A stretch of DNA of 64,000 nt from Alphaproteobacteria bacterium (GTDB taxonomy: Bacteria > Pseudomonadota > Alphaproteobacteria > Sphingomonadales > Sphingomonadaceae), in the NCBI GenBank assembly GCA_030426245.1, contig JAUHYZ010000011.1:1-64000 (forward strand), given 5' to 3'. A program made the translations under genes and the position numbers. Positions 44,934 through 53,141 of this stretch are shown here, in pieces. Under the pieces are notes generated by a model. The model was not told where the DNA came from, ran no database searches, and was given only the letters and a program-made list of their open reading frames with translations. Within the stretch, counting starts at the first letter, position 1. Each line of letters opens with the position of its first letter.

Positions 44934-45440
44934 ATGCTACCGCACAAGCTCAAGAACATGAATTTCTACCTCGAAGGCGTGGGCTATGCCGGCGAGATCG
45001 GCGAACTGACCCCGCCCAAGATCAGCCACGCGACCGAGGAATGGCGCGGCGGCACCATGCTTGGCCCGGTGCAGATCGACAACGGCCTGCAGGCCCTGTC
45101 CATGGAATGGACGCTGGGCGGCAACGTCCCCCAGGTTGTGACCCAGATGGGCGAAGGGGCGATCGACGCATTGCTGCTGCGCGCCCTGGGCGCTTTCCAG
45201 TCCGACACCGATTCCTCCGTCCAGGCTGTCGAGCTGGTTATGCGCGGCCGCCATACCGAGCTGGATCGCGGAACCTGGAAGCCAGGAGACGATACCGAGA
45301 AGAAGGTCATGACTGCCCTCACCTATTACAAGGAAATCGTCGACGGCGTGGAGATCATGGAAATCGACATGCTTGCCGGCGTCTACATCGTGGGCGGCGT
45401 GGATCGCTATGCCGCGATCCGCGAGGCCATCGGCACCTGA
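44934..45440 (+). CDS. FII: Tail tube protein (P2 GpFII family)
   Basis: A 168-residue protein with LPHKLKNMNFYLEGVGYAG at the start and ELTPPKISHATEEWRGGTM, as in P2 FII (172 residues). It forms the inner tube of the contractile tail. It follows FI by 54 bases. Confidence 0.94.
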   Translation: MLPHKLKNMNFYLEGVGYAGEIGELTPPKISHATEEWRGGTMLGPVQIDNGLQALSMEWTLGGNVPQVVTQMGEGAIDALLLRALGAFQSDTDSSVQAVELVMRGRHTELDRGTWKPGDDTEKKVMTALTYYKEIVDGVEIMEIDMLAGVYIVGGVDRYAAIREAIGT

Positions 45441-45530
45441 CACCTAGCTTCGCCGGGCGGGGCTAAGCGGCTACCCGTCCGGCGGGGACCGTTCTAGCCG
45501 CGATCGACCAACACCAGAAGGATAGCCGCT

Positions 45531-45896
45531 ATGACCGAAAAAGCCCCTGCAGATGCAGCCCCGGCCAAGATTGCCATGGAGACCGTTACGCTCGAGACGC
45601 CGATCATTCGCGGCGAAACGTCGATCGCCGCGGTGCAGTTGCGTAAGCCCAAGGCGGGCGCCCTGCGCGGCCTGCAGCTGCAATCCGTCCTGCAGGGCGA
45701 TGTCAACGCCATGATCACCCTGATCCCGCGCATAACCGAGCCGCCGCTGCTGCAGCAGGAGGCCGAGAACCTCGAGGCCGAAGATCTCGCAGCCCTGGCC
45801 GCAACGGTGATGGGTTTTTTTATGTCGAAGGCGGATCAGGCGGCATTGGCGCAAATGATGGGCCAGGGAGCAACGCCGGAAGCGTCGACGAGCTGA
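45531..45896 (+). CDS. E: Tail assembly chaperone, short form (P2 GpE-like)
   Basis: A 121-residue frame-0 product. The N-terminus is Ala-rich, then VTLETPIIRGETSIAAVQLR and a helical region. Near its end lies a run of seven T (45815-45821) read as GGT TTT TTT ATG. By analogy with P2 E, ribosomes slipping back one base there make the longer E-E' fusion. The two forms are the tape-measure chaperones. Confidence 0.85.
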   Translation: MTEKAPADAAPAKIAMETVTLETPIIRGETSIAAVQLRKPKAGALRGLQLQSVLQGDVNAMITLIPRITEPPLLQQEAENLEAEDLAALAATVMGFFMSKADQAALAQMMGQGATPEASTS

Positions 45897-46042
45897 TCGC
45901 CGACATCGCCTTCGTGTTCAACTGGCCGCCTTCTGAATTGTTCGAAATGACGCTGGAAGAGCTCGAAATGTGGGCGACCCTGGCCGGTGACCGATACGAA
46001 GCGAACATGAAGGTGCTGCTGTCGCCATGGACAAAAAGCTAG
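45531..46042 (+). CDS. E': Tail assembly chaperone E-E' fusion by -1 frameshift
   Basis: A -1 slip on T7 at 45815-45821 continues the frame to the TAG at 46040-46042, giving about 170 residues. The E' part contains VDELIADIAFVFNWPPSELF, MTLEELEMWATLAGDRYE, which resembles the C-terminal part of P2-type GpE'. The frame has no ATG with a ribosome site of its own, supporting frameshifting. It overlaps the tape-measure start by 16 bases. Confidence 0.78.
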
Positions 46043-48348
46043 CTCTTACGATCCTGCTGACCGGCAGCGACAAGCTGTCCGGGACGCTCAAGAAGATCGT
46101 TGGCCTGGGCAAGTCCGGCGGGCAGGCGCTGGGCGGCATGCGCCGCGAAGCGAAGGATCTGGACCGGCAGCTGGGCGAAGTCCGGAGGGAGATCAGCAGC
46201 ACCTCCGGCAATGTGACCGCGCTGGTCAATCGCGAGCGGGAATTGTCGGCAGCGGTCGACCAGGTCAATCAGCGGCTCGAGCGCCAGAAGCGCCTGCTGC
46301 AGATCGACAACAAGGTTTCGAAGATGCACGCCCAGGCCGATCGCTACATGTCGGCCGGGCAGCAGAACATGATGGGCGGCGCCTCGATCCTGGCGCCGTT
46401 CGTCCTGGCGTCGAAGGGCGCGATGGAATTTTCCAGCGGCATGGTGGATCTGCAGCAGAAGGCAGAGCTGTCCAATGCCGAGCTGGTCATCATGCGCGGC
46501 AATATCCTGGCGGCCGCAGAGGCCAGCCATCAAATGCCGGAAGACATGCGCGAGGCCGTGGACGTGCTGGCCGGCTTCGGCATGGACGCCCGCGAGGCAG
46601 TGAAGCTGGCGCAGCCGATCGGCCGCCTGGGAACCGCCTTCAAGGTGAACCTGGCCGATGGCGCGGCCGCTGCCTTTGCCAATATCAACAACCTGAAGGT
46701 CGCCTCGAGAGATACCGGCAAGGCTTTCGACATCATGGCGGCCGGCGGCAATGCCGGCGCGTTCGAAATCCGCGACATGGCCAAGTGGTTTCCCAAGCTG
46801 ACTGCCCAGGCGCGCGCCCTGGGCCAGCAAGGCACGGGGGCCGTGGCGGATCTGACTGCAGCGCTGCAGATCGCCCGAACGGGCGCAGGCTCGGCCGACG
46901 AAGCCGCGAACAATGTCAGCAACCTGCTGGCAAAGATCAATGCGCCCGGCACCATCCGGGCCTTCCAGAAGAATTTCGGCATCGATCTGCCGGCCGCGAT
47001 GGAGGCGGCCTATCGCAAGGGCAAGACGCCGATGGAGGCGATTGCCGAGATCACGCAAAAGGCGACCGGCGGCGACTTGAAGCGCCTGGGCTTCGCCTTC
47101 GAAGACATGCAGGCCCAATCGGCCCTGCGATCGCTGATCCTGAACATGGAAAAATATCAGTCCATGCGCAGCGATATCTCCAAGGCGGAAGGCACCGTGG
47201 CCAGCGCGTTTACCCAGCGCGAGCTGAATGACGGCATGGACATGTGGAACAAGTTCACCGGCCGTATGAGCGAGACGTTTCTGGTGCTGGGGACGAAGCT
47301 GCTGCCCGTTGCCTCGCAGTTCCTGACCATCCTGGGCGGCATGGCGGCCAAGGTCGGCGATTTCGCCCAGGCCAATCCGGAGCTCACCACCGCGCTGCTC
47401 CACCTGGTCGCAGGGCTAGGCGCCGCCAAGCTGGGCCTAGGCGCCTTGCAATTCGCCTTTGGCGGGCTGCTGAAACCGATGGCGACCGTCTGGGGCTGGT
47501 GGATGAAGTTCCGCACCCTGGGCACGATCGCGGCCGTCTTCCCCAAGGCGGCGAAGGCCATGCTATTCCTGCGCACCGCCACGATGTTCCTGGCCAAGGG
47601 CGTCATGAAGGCGGGGCTGATGATGATGGCGAACCCGGTTGTCCTGGTCATAACGCTGATCGTGGGCGCGCTCGCCCTGGCCGGCTATCTGATCTATCGC
47701 CATTGGGACACGATCAAATCGGCCTTCAATGCCGGCATCGCCAAGCTGGGCGAAGCGTGGACCTGGCTGAAAACCACCTTCATGCGATTCCCCGCCCTGT
47801 TCGGCCCGATCGGGATCGCGGTGCAATTCATCATCCGGCATTGGGACTCGATCAAAGCGGTCTTCAATGGCGGGCTCAATTTCCTCTCCACCTTGCCCGA
47901 GAAGATGCTGTCGCTTGGCAAGGCGATAATGGCAGGGCTGCTGAACGGGATCGATCCCTTCGGGCTTCGCAAGCACCTGCTGACCGTGGCGCGCAACGGC
48001 ATCAATGCGTTCAAGGATTTCTTCGGCATCCGCTCCCCATCGAGGCTGTTCATGCAGATGGGCGGCCATTTGAACGAAGGCCTGGCGCGAGGCGTCGATC
48101 AGAGCGCGAAACGGCCCATTCGATCGGTCGGCCGCGTAGCTGCCGGCCTGGCAGGCGCAATGGCCGTGGGATCCGCGCCAGCGATGGCGGCCGGCGGATC
48201 TGCACCTGGTGGGGGCTCGGCTGCGAAATACGAGATCCACATTCACCAGCAGCCTGGCGAAGATCCAGAGGCGCTGGCCAAGCGCGTAGCAGATGAGCTC
48301 GAGCGCAGGCAGCGCGCGGCACAAAGGGCGGGATATCGCGATGCCTGA
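46027..48348 (+). CDS. T: Tape measure protein (P2 GpT family)
   Basis: A 773-residue protein starting MDKKLALTILLTGSDKLSGT. The N-terminal 120 residues are coiled coil; the TP901-type core includes MGGASILAPFVLASKGAMEF and MPEDMREAVDVLAGFGMDAR. Hydrophobic helices occur near residues 445-475 and 535-560, then tail segments FFGIRSPSRLFMQMGGHLNE. It sets tail length. Size is close to P2 T (815). Confidence 0.93.
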   Translation: MDKKLALTILLTGSDKLSGTLKKIVGLGKSGGQALGGMRREAKDLDRQLGEVRREISSTSGNVTALVNRERELSAAVDQVNQRLERQKRLLQIDNKVSKMHAQADRYMSAGQQNMMGGASILAPFVLASKGAMEFSSGMVDLQQKAELSNAELVIMRGNILAAAEASHQMPEDMREAVDVLAGFGMDAREAVKLAQPIGRLGTAFKVNLADGAAAAFANINNLKVASRDTGKAFDIMAAGGNAGAFEIRDMAKWFPKLTAQARALGQQGTGAVADLTAALQIARTGAGSADEAANNVSNLLAKINAPGTIRAFQKNFGIDLPAAMEAAYRKGKTPMEAIAEITQKATGGDLKRLGFAFEDMQAQSALRSLILNMEKYQSMRSDISKAEGTVASAFTQRELNDGMDMWNKFTGRMSETFLVLGTKLLPVASQFLTILGGMAAKVGDFAQANPELTTALLHLVAGLGAAKLGLGALQFAFGGLLKPMATVWGWWMKFRTLGTIAAVFPKAAKAMLFLRTATMFLAKGVMKAGLMMMANPVVLVITLIVGALALAGYLIYRHWDTIKSAFNAGIAKLGEAWTWLKTTFMRFPALFGPIGIAVQFIIRHWDSIKAVFNGGLNFLSTLPEKMLSLGKAIMAGLLNGIDPFGLRKHLLTVARNGINAFKDFFGIRSPSRLFMQMGGHLNEGLARGVDQSAKRPIRSVGRVAAGLAGAMAVGSAPAMAAGGSAPGGGSAAKYEIHIHQQPGEDPEALAKRVADELERRQRAAQRAGYRDA

Positions 48349-48739
48349 TTATGGAACGCAAAAGATGGCGACGATCGGCATGTTCGTGTTCGGCCTGGAC
48401 ACGCTGGCCTATCAGGAGCTCGAGCGGCGGACGGACTGGCGCTGGGCGGCAACGCCCCGCTTCGGCGCTCGCGATGCCCTGCAGTTCACCGGCCCCGGCG
48501 TGGACAAGATCACGCTGAACGGCGTGCTGGTGCCGGAAGTGGCCGGATCCTATTCCGACATCGAGAAGCTGCGCGAAATGGGCGACACGGGCGAAGTCCA
48601 GGACGTTGTCCTGGGCGATGGCACGGTGGTGGGCCAATATGTGATCATGGCGGTTGACGATCGGGCGCAGAACATCCTGCAGGGCGGCCGCGCCAGGCGA
48701 TACGATTTCGCGGTGGATCTCTTGAGGCATCAGGAATGA
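48341..48739 (+). CDS. U: Tail protein U (P2 GpU family)
   Basis: From the ATG at 48341 overlapping the T stop, a 132-residue protein. GpU stretches are MATIGMFVFGLDTLAYQELE, RRTDWRWAATPRFG and DVVLGDGTVVGQYVI. It belongs to the baseplate hub/tail tip assembly. Overlaps D by four bases. Confidence 0.92.
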   Translation: MPDYGTQKMATIGMFVFGLDTLAYQELERRTDWRWAATPRFGARDALQFTGPGVDKITLNGVLVPEVAGSYSDIEKLREMGDTGEVQDVVLGDGTVVGQYVIMAVDDRAQNILQGGRARRYDFAVDLLRHQE

Positions 48740-49743
48740 CGATCGCGAACCGCGCCGGCTTCAAGCTGGAAGTCAATGGGATCGACTATGCGGCCGACAT
48801 CGTGCCCCGCCTCACTACGCTTTCACTGATCGAAAAGCTGGGCGAGCAGGCCGACACGCTCGAGCTGATACTGTCAAACCATGATGGCAAGCTCGCCCCG
48901 ATCAAGCGTGGCGTTTATGCCACCCTTGCGCTGGGCTGGACGGCCGGCGACTCCGTTCCGAACGGCCTGGTCGAAAAGGGCAAGTTTCTGGTCGACGAAG
49001 TGGAGAAGAGCGGCCCACCTGACACCTTGCGGATCCGCGCCCGATCGGCCGACCTGACAGGATCCTATCGCAAGCGCCGGGACAAGGGCTGGAAGAATAC
49101 CACCCTGGGCGCCGTGGTGAGCGAGATCGCCAAGGCGAACGGATACCAGGCCCGCGTGCATGCGGATCTGACATCGATCGCCCTTCCCTCGATCGAGCAG
49201 GCAGCGAAGAGCGATGCGGCCTTTATCCGGGATCTGGGCGCTCGCTATGACGCGATCGCCACTGTGAAGGATGGCACGCTGATCTTCATGCCGATCGGAA
49301 CGCAGGACAATGCCAGCGGCCAGAGCTTCGGATCAACGACACTGCAGCGGCGCGACGGCAGCGTGTGGCGGTTCATCATTGCCGATCGGGAAGACCATGA
49401 CGGGGCCGAAGCGAAGTGGCACAATCGCGGATCTGCCAAAAAGCAGCTGGTGAGCGTGGGCGGCACCAGCAATCCCAAGCGGATCAAGCGCAGTTTTGCC
49501 AGCGAGGCGGAGGCGCGCGCGGCGGCCGAGGCGGAAGCGCGCAAGGCCGCGCGCGGTGAATACGAGTTCACCTATGAAATGGCGCTGGGAGATCCGGGCA
49601 TCGAGCCCAATGGGCGCGTTACCCTGGAAGGATGGGATAGCGAGATCGACGCGGTCAGCTGGCTGGTCGACGAAGCGAGCCACATCCTGGACGGCAATTC
49701 CGGCTTGACCAGCTCCCTACGCCTGGTGAGCGTGCAAGAATAA
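48736..49743 (+). CDS. D: Baseplate hub protein D (P2 GpD, late control protein)
   Basis: A 335-residue protein. Family features are ADIVPRLTTLSLIEKLGEQA, LELILSNHDGKLAPIKRG, DEVEKSGPPDTLRIRARSAD and FIRDLGARYDAIATVKDG. Despite the old name it is the gp27-like hub that carries the spike. It is the last gene of the tail block; the toxin-antitoxin pair follows in about 100 bases. Confidence 0.93.
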   Translation: MTIANRAGFKLEVNGIDYAADIVPRLTTLSLIEKLGEQADTLELILSNHDGKLAPIKRGVYATLALGWTAGDSVPNGLVEKGKFLVDEVEKSGPPDTLRIRARSADLTGSYRKRRDKGWKNTTLGAVVSEIAKANGYQARVHADLTSIALPSIEQAAKSDAAFIRDLGARYDAIATVKDGTLIFMPIGTQDNASGQSFGSTTLQRRDGSVWRFIIADREDHDGAEAKWHNRGSAKKQLVSVGGTSNPKRIKRSFASEAEARAAAEAEARKAARGEYEFTYEMALGDPGIEPNGRVTLEGWDSEIDAVSWLVDEASHILDGNSGLTSSLRLVSVQE

Positions 49744-49798
49744 TTGCGCGGCTTCGCTACACCGGGCGAATATCTCAAAAATCGTGCTGAATTGCCAT

Positions 49799-49841
49799 TG
49801 TAGCTCTTGACTACACTGTAGCTATTGGCTACATACAATTC
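49799..49841 (+). promoter_or_regulatory. Promoter with twin operators for the toxin-antitoxin pair
   Basis: A -35 box TTGACT (49807-49812) and a -10 box TACATA (49830-49835) are 17 bases apart. Two 17-base palindromes TGTAG-N7-CTACA lie at 49799-49815 and 49817-49833, covering both boxes. The predicted transcription start is at or next to the toxin ATG (49842). Binding by the Xre antitoxin would shut the promoter. Confidence 0.75.
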
Positions 49842-50087
49842 ATGAAAACGATCAACTACACCCGCAAAGCTACCCGCGCCCTTCGCCGGATGCCTGCCAA
49901 TGAAGCGCAGCGTATCATGGACAAGGTTTCGCAATATGCAGCGGACCCGGCCTCGCTCGCCAACAATGTAACGGCGCTCAAAGGCAGGGATGGCATTAGG
50001 CTGCGGGTTGGTGATTGGCGCGTCATTATGGAGGATGGCGTGGTGTTGGAAGTTCTCGACGTTGGCCCCCGAGGGGGCATTTACTGA
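49842..50087 (+). CDS. RelE/HigB-type toxin
   Basis: An 81-residue protein with the RelE-fold pattern: KATRALRRMPANEAQRIMDK helix, then LKGRDGIRLRVGDWRVIMED and VLEVLDVGPRGGIY. Arg and C-terminal Tyr resemble mRNA-cleaving residues in the family. It starts at or very near the predicted transcription start, so its mRNA may be leaderless and poorly translated. It precedes the antitoxin, the HigBA-type order. Confidence 0.88.
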   Translation: MKTINYTRKATRALRRMPANEAQRIMDKVSQYAADPASLANNVTALKGRDGIRLRVGDWRVIMEDGVVLEVLDVGPRGGIY

Positions 50088-50116
50088 GGAAGGCGTTTCA
50101 GGAGGAAACAGGACCG

Positions 50117-50461
50117 ATGAATGATACCATTACAATCAGCCGGGACGAATACGCCCGGCTTTGCGAAGCGGCAGAAGACCTAGACGATCTTCGTGCTTAC
50201 GATCGTGCGAAGGCCGATCTCGATGCCGGTGAAGACGAATTGCTGCCCGAGGAAGCGGTGCGCCGCATCGTTGCCGGAGAAAGCCCGCTGCGCATCTATC
50301 GCGAGCTGCGCAGCTATACCCAGGAGGAACTCGGCGCGAGGTCTGGCGTCAATCGCGTGCAGATTGCCGACATTGAGGCCAAGCGGAAGTCCGGATCGCT
50401 GGCGACCGTAAAGAAGCTGGCTGGCGCGCTCGGCGTCCAGATCGACGATCTGGTTGCCTAA
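50117..50461 (+). CDS. Xre-family antitoxin
   Basis: From the ATG at 50117, with a strong AGGAGG eleven bases upstream, a 114-residue protein. An N-terminal toxin-binding part (ITISRDEYARLCEAAEDLDD) is followed by a helix-turn-helix (YTQEELGARSGVNRVQIADI). It neutralises the toxin and probably binds the twin palindromes upstream. The start lies 29 bases after the toxin stop. Confidence 0.87.
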   Translation: MNDTITISRDEYARLCEAAEDLDDLRAYDRAKADLDAGEDELLPEEAVRRIVAGESPLRIYRELRSYTQEELGARSGVNRVQIADIEAKRKSGSLATVKKLAGALGVQIDDLVA

Positions 50462-50485
50462 GCGCATGGTGTGGCAAATAGAGAG

Positions 50486-50851
50486 CTAGTCCCACAGCTT
50501 CGGCGTCTTGCGGATCGGCGTCTTTGGTGGAGGTGCGGCCGGGTTCAAACATGCCCGATAACGCTCTTCGAACATAGTGCGATAGGCCTCTGCCGACGCA
50601 GGCGGCAGCTTTTTGCGCGCCTCCACCCATTTTGGGCCTCTTCGCATCGCATCCAGGCATGCTGACCGATAGTCAGGAAGCGGCCCCCAAAGGTCATCGG
50701 GGTATTGGGAGGTGTCACACTTCTCGCCAACGTCATCGGACGCCGCTCTGGTCGCAGCAACGCACGCATGGAAAGTTGGCGGGATTTGTTTTTCCCGTGG
50801 CCCATCATCGGCCGCTGATGCGGTCGCCAATATTACTGCCCAAAACATCAC
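50486..50851 (-). CDS. Small secreted protein, unknown function
   Basis: A 121-residue protein with a short signal peptide ending near ATASA, then a charged domain with four cysteines (FHACVAATR, GEKCDTSQYP, RSACLDAMRR, YRACLNPAA) that could form two disulfides, and a Pro-rich tail. It sits six bases downstream of the repressor gene on the same strand, so it may be expressed in the lysogen. No family recognised. Confidence 0.65.
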   Translation of the reverse strand: MMFWAVILATASAADDGPREKQIPPTFHACVAATRAASDDVGEKCDTSQYPDDLWGPLPDYRSACLDAMRRGPKWVEARKKLPPASAEAYRTMFEERYRACLNPAAPPPKTPIRKTPKLWD

Positions 50852-50857
50852 TTCCCC

Positions 50858-51520
50858 CTAGATCTTGCGCACTACAGCCACGACCCGGCCGATGATGAAC
50901 ATTTCATCGTCCACGGCCCGATCTTCTGGCACCGCCGGATTATCCGACAGGATAGCGATGGAGCCATCAGGGCGCGGGCGCAACCGCTTGATCATTCCCA
51001 CTCCCCCGAAGGAAATGGCCCAGATCTGATCGCCCATTCGCGGCGTGTCCTGGCTCCGATCGATCAGGACGATGTCACTGTCCTGGATCGTGGGCTGCAT
51101 CGAATCGCCTGCACCGCGCGCGAAGAACAGATTGTCTGGCGATGCCGTGGTGAAATTGCGCAGCCAGGCGCGGTTGAATTGCACGCTGCTGGCCTTGATC
51201 GGCAGATCATCCAGGAAGGTGCCGCCCATGCCATAGGCAAGATCCAGCTCTTGCAGCTCGACTGTGTCTTCGCGGTCGGCCGACGAACGGCTTTCCACCT
51301 GTTTTCCGCCAGTTGGCGAAGGGTCTTCAGTATCGCCCATGAGATATTCGGGCGACGTGCCGAGAGCGCGCGCTATGACATGCAGGTGCTTAGAGCCCTG
51401 CGACTTGCCGGAGACCAGCTTCCAGACGGTCTGCTGGCTGACATCGACACGGCGAGCCAGCTCTGCTTGCGACCATCCTAGCTCCTCCAGCAGCTTCTCA
51501 ATTCGGCTGCCATTGATCAT
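50858..51520 (-). CDS. CI-type repressor, HTH plus S24 peptidase
   Basis: A 220-residue protein (222 from 51526). Residues 1-65 form a helix-turn-helix (LGWSQAELARRVDVSQQTVW). The S24/LexA-like C-terminal domain has the nucleophile Ser in ARGAGDSMQPTI and the general-base Lys in GVGMIKRLRP. Self-cleavage triggered by RecA is expected, giving induction by DNA damage. It is divergent from the cro-like gene with two operators between, and is followed by the secreted protein gene. Confidence 0.93.
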   Translation of the reverse strand: MINGSRIEKLLEELGWSQAELARRVDVSQQTVWKLVSGKSQGSKHLHVIARALGTSPEYLMGDTEDPSPTGGKQVESRSSADREDTVELQELDLAYGMGGTFLDDLPIKASSVQFNRAWLRNFTTASPDNLFFARGAGDSMQPTIQDSDIVLIDRSQDTPRMGDQIWAISFGGVGMIKRLRPRPDGSIAILSDNPAVPEDRAVDDEMFIIGRVVAVVRKI

Positions 51521-51532
51521 GCCCACAATCTT

Positions 51533-51546
51533 ACAACCCTAGTTGT
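51533..51546. promoter_or_regulatory. Repressor operator 1 (ACAAC-N4-GTTGT)
   Basis: A 14-base palindrome ACAACCCTAGTTGT, 13 bases before the repressor ATG at 51520. Its half-sites equal those of the second site at 51580-51593. Location fits control of repressor transcription. Confidence 0.7.
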
Positions 51547-51570
51547 TAACGCGCGCGTGACGTTTGGGTG

Positions 51571-51599
51571 TTGACCGTAACAACATTGGTTGTTATTTC
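51571..51599 (+). promoter_or_regulatory. Early rightward promoter with operator 2
   Basis: TTGACC (51571-51576) and TATTTC (51594-51599) are 17 bases apart, a plausible sigma70-like promoter. The palindrome ACAAC-ATTG-GTTGT (51580-51593) fills the spacer, so bound repressor would block RNA polymerase. The predicted start of transcription coincides with the cro-like ATG at 51607, suggesting a leaderless mRNA. Confidence 0.68.
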
Positions 51600-51606
51600 A
51601 TCACCC

Positions 51607-51885
51607 ATGGAACAAGCCATCACACCCTTTGAGGCACTAGAGCAGCTGGTCGAAGCGGCCGGCTCGCAAGGTGCGCTCGGAACCGCGCTGGGAGTAACCC
51701 AGCAAGCGGTCTGGAAGTGGGTTCAGTCGTCGAAACGCCTCCCGGCCGAGCATGTTCTCAATGCAGAGCGGCTCTACGGCATTTCGCGCCACGATCTGCG
51801 GCCGGACATCTACCCACGCGATTATCCCCCTGCCCCTGATGCCCGTTGGAACGGCGTCGATCGCCGCGCGGGGGCAAGCACATGA
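51607..51885 (+). CDS. Cro/YdaS-like regulator
   Basis: A 92-residue protein. The helix-turn-helix EAAGSQGALGTALGVTQQAV, then WKWVQSSKRLPAEHVLNAER and YGISRHDLRPDIYP match the YdaS/Cro group, which antagonises CI-type repressors. It is the first early gene, transcribed away from the repressor. The ATG lies about eight bases after the -10 box. Its stop overlaps the next gene by four bases. Confidence 0.85.
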   Translation: MEQAITPFEALEQLVEAAGSQGALGTALGVTQQAVWKWVQSSKRLPAEHVLNAERLYGISRHDLRPDIYPRDYPPAPDARWNGVDRRAGAST

Positions 51886-52196
51886 ATTTCCCAGGCGACC
51901 CGTGCCAGCCCTGCCACTTCAACTCCCGGCAGGTTGGCCGACTAAGGCCGGGCGGTTCCCCCTTTCATCTGCCCGATGATTGTTCCGCCCGGCCTCCTTT
52001 CAGATACGCCGCCGCAAATCCCCGGTCACCGGGAGAAATCGGCAAAGTTTCCCCTCGCCCCGTCCGGCAGGAGGCCGTGCCCATGACCTTCAAGAGCGCA
52101 GCCATTGCAGCCGCTGCCGTGTGGATCCTCGATGGCCTCGCGATGGCCTACGTCGCCGGCGTCTTCGATCGGTTCCGCAAGGGGGGGCAGTCATGA
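51882..52196 (+). CDS. Small early protein with C-terminal membrane helix
   Basis: From the ATG overlapping the cro stop, 104 residues: a Cys/Pro-rich N-terminal part (FPGDPCQPCHFNSRQVGRLR), then a hydrophobic helix (SAAIAAAAVWILDGLAMAYV). An internal ATG at 52083 would give a 37-residue membrane peptide, and these two parts may be separate products. It overlaps the next gene by four bases. Confidence 0.55.
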   Translation: MNFPGDPCQPCHFNSRQVGRLRPGGSPFHLPDDCSARPPFRYAAANPRSPGEIGKVSPRPVRQEAVPMTFKSAAIAAAAVWILDGLAMAYVAGVFDRFRKGGQS

Positions 52197-52669
52197 GCCT
52201 GTCCGTCCAGGAGCAGCTGCAGGCGGACAAAGCCCGCGAGCTGATCGAGGCGATCGGCGGCTTGGAACCGGCCGCTGCAATCACCGAACTCTCGACCAGC
52301 CAGCTTGGCCGCTACCAATCGAAACACGATCGAGATTCGATGCCGGCGCGCGTGATCGAGCAGCTCGAATCCGTGACCCATGGCAAGCCAGGTCACCCCT
52401 GCATGACGCGCCACCTGGCTAGGCGACAGGGTTTTATCCTGTTGCCCCAACCCCAGGCCGTTCCCGGCGATGGCGAATGGAACCGCTACATTTCCCGCCT
52501 CTCTTCCGATGCCGGTAATCTGATCGCCGGCATCGCCAATGATCTGGCGGACGATATGGACGTGTCGCCCACCGAAGCGGCCAACCGGATCGCGGATGCC
52601 GATCGCCTGGTCGAAGTCACTGCAGAGCTGGCCGCCGCGCTCAAGGCGCGCGCTGCGGAGGCGCAATGA
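52193..52669 (+). CDS. CII/CP76-like phage regulatory protein
   Basis: A 158-residue protein. An N-terminal helical domain (ELIEAIGGLEPAAAITELST, SQLGRYQSKHDRDSMP) looks like a variant helix-turn-helix; PCMTRHLARRQGFILLP follows, and the C-terminal half is a helical bundle. The layout resembles Phage_CP76/CII regulators of P2-like phages. Position next to cro supports an early control role. Confidence 0.65.
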   Translation: MSLSVQEQLQADKARELIEAIGGLEPAAAITELSTSQLGRYQSKHDRDSMPARVIEQLESVTHGKPGHPCMTRHLARRQGFILLPQPQAVPGDGEWNRYISRLSSDAGNLIAGIANDLADDMDVSPTEAANRIADADRLVEVTAELAAALKARAAEAQ

Positions 52670-52670
52670 C

Positions 52671-53060
52671 ATGGCCGGCGGGGACGCACTTCCAGCCAAA
52701 CAAACGGGCCATCGCCGCTTCCGGCGTGGGACGATCATCTGCCCGGTCTGCAATGCGGGCGGTGCGATCCACGGCAGCGAGCATGTGACCGAATTGGTCA
52801 AGACCCTCTGGGTTCACTGCACCAACACCACTTGCGGCATGACATGGCGAATGCAGCTCTCGTTTGAGTTTGTAGTCAGCCCGTCCGCGATCGAACGCCC
52901 CGGCCTCTCCCTTCCTCAACCACCTCCCGAGTTCAGACGACAAATCTACCCCGCCGGTCCGCCTGGCCCGGCCGACGCCTCCGACCCCAATCAGATCGAC
53001 ATGTTCGACGAAGGGGACGGGGGCGAAGGGGATGCAGATCAAGGCGCGGAAGCCGCCTGA
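52671..53060 (+). CDS. Ogr/Delta-like zinc-finger late activator
   Basis: From the ATG at 52671 a 129-residue protein. The zinc-binding pattern ICPVCNAGGAIHGSEHVTEL, then WVHCTNTTCGMTWRM has the four Cys in Ogr/Delta spacing, followed by SFEFVVSPSAI. Ogr activates the late promoters of P2. P2 encodes it beside gene D; here it lies in the early operon. The C-terminus is a long acidic tail. Confidence 0.82.
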   Translation: MAGGDALPAKQTGHRRFRRGTIICPVCNAGGAIHGSEHVTELVKTLWVHCTNTTCGMTWRMQLSFEFVVSPSAIERPGLSLPQPPPEFRRQIYPAGPPGPADASDPNQIDMFDEGDGGEGDADQGAEAA

Positions 53061-53141
53061 TTTCAGAGACGCCGACCTAACCGCCCTGCCGCCCCACCCG
53101 CTGCGGCAGACGGATTTTTGCACCCTGCGGGCGAGAGAGTG

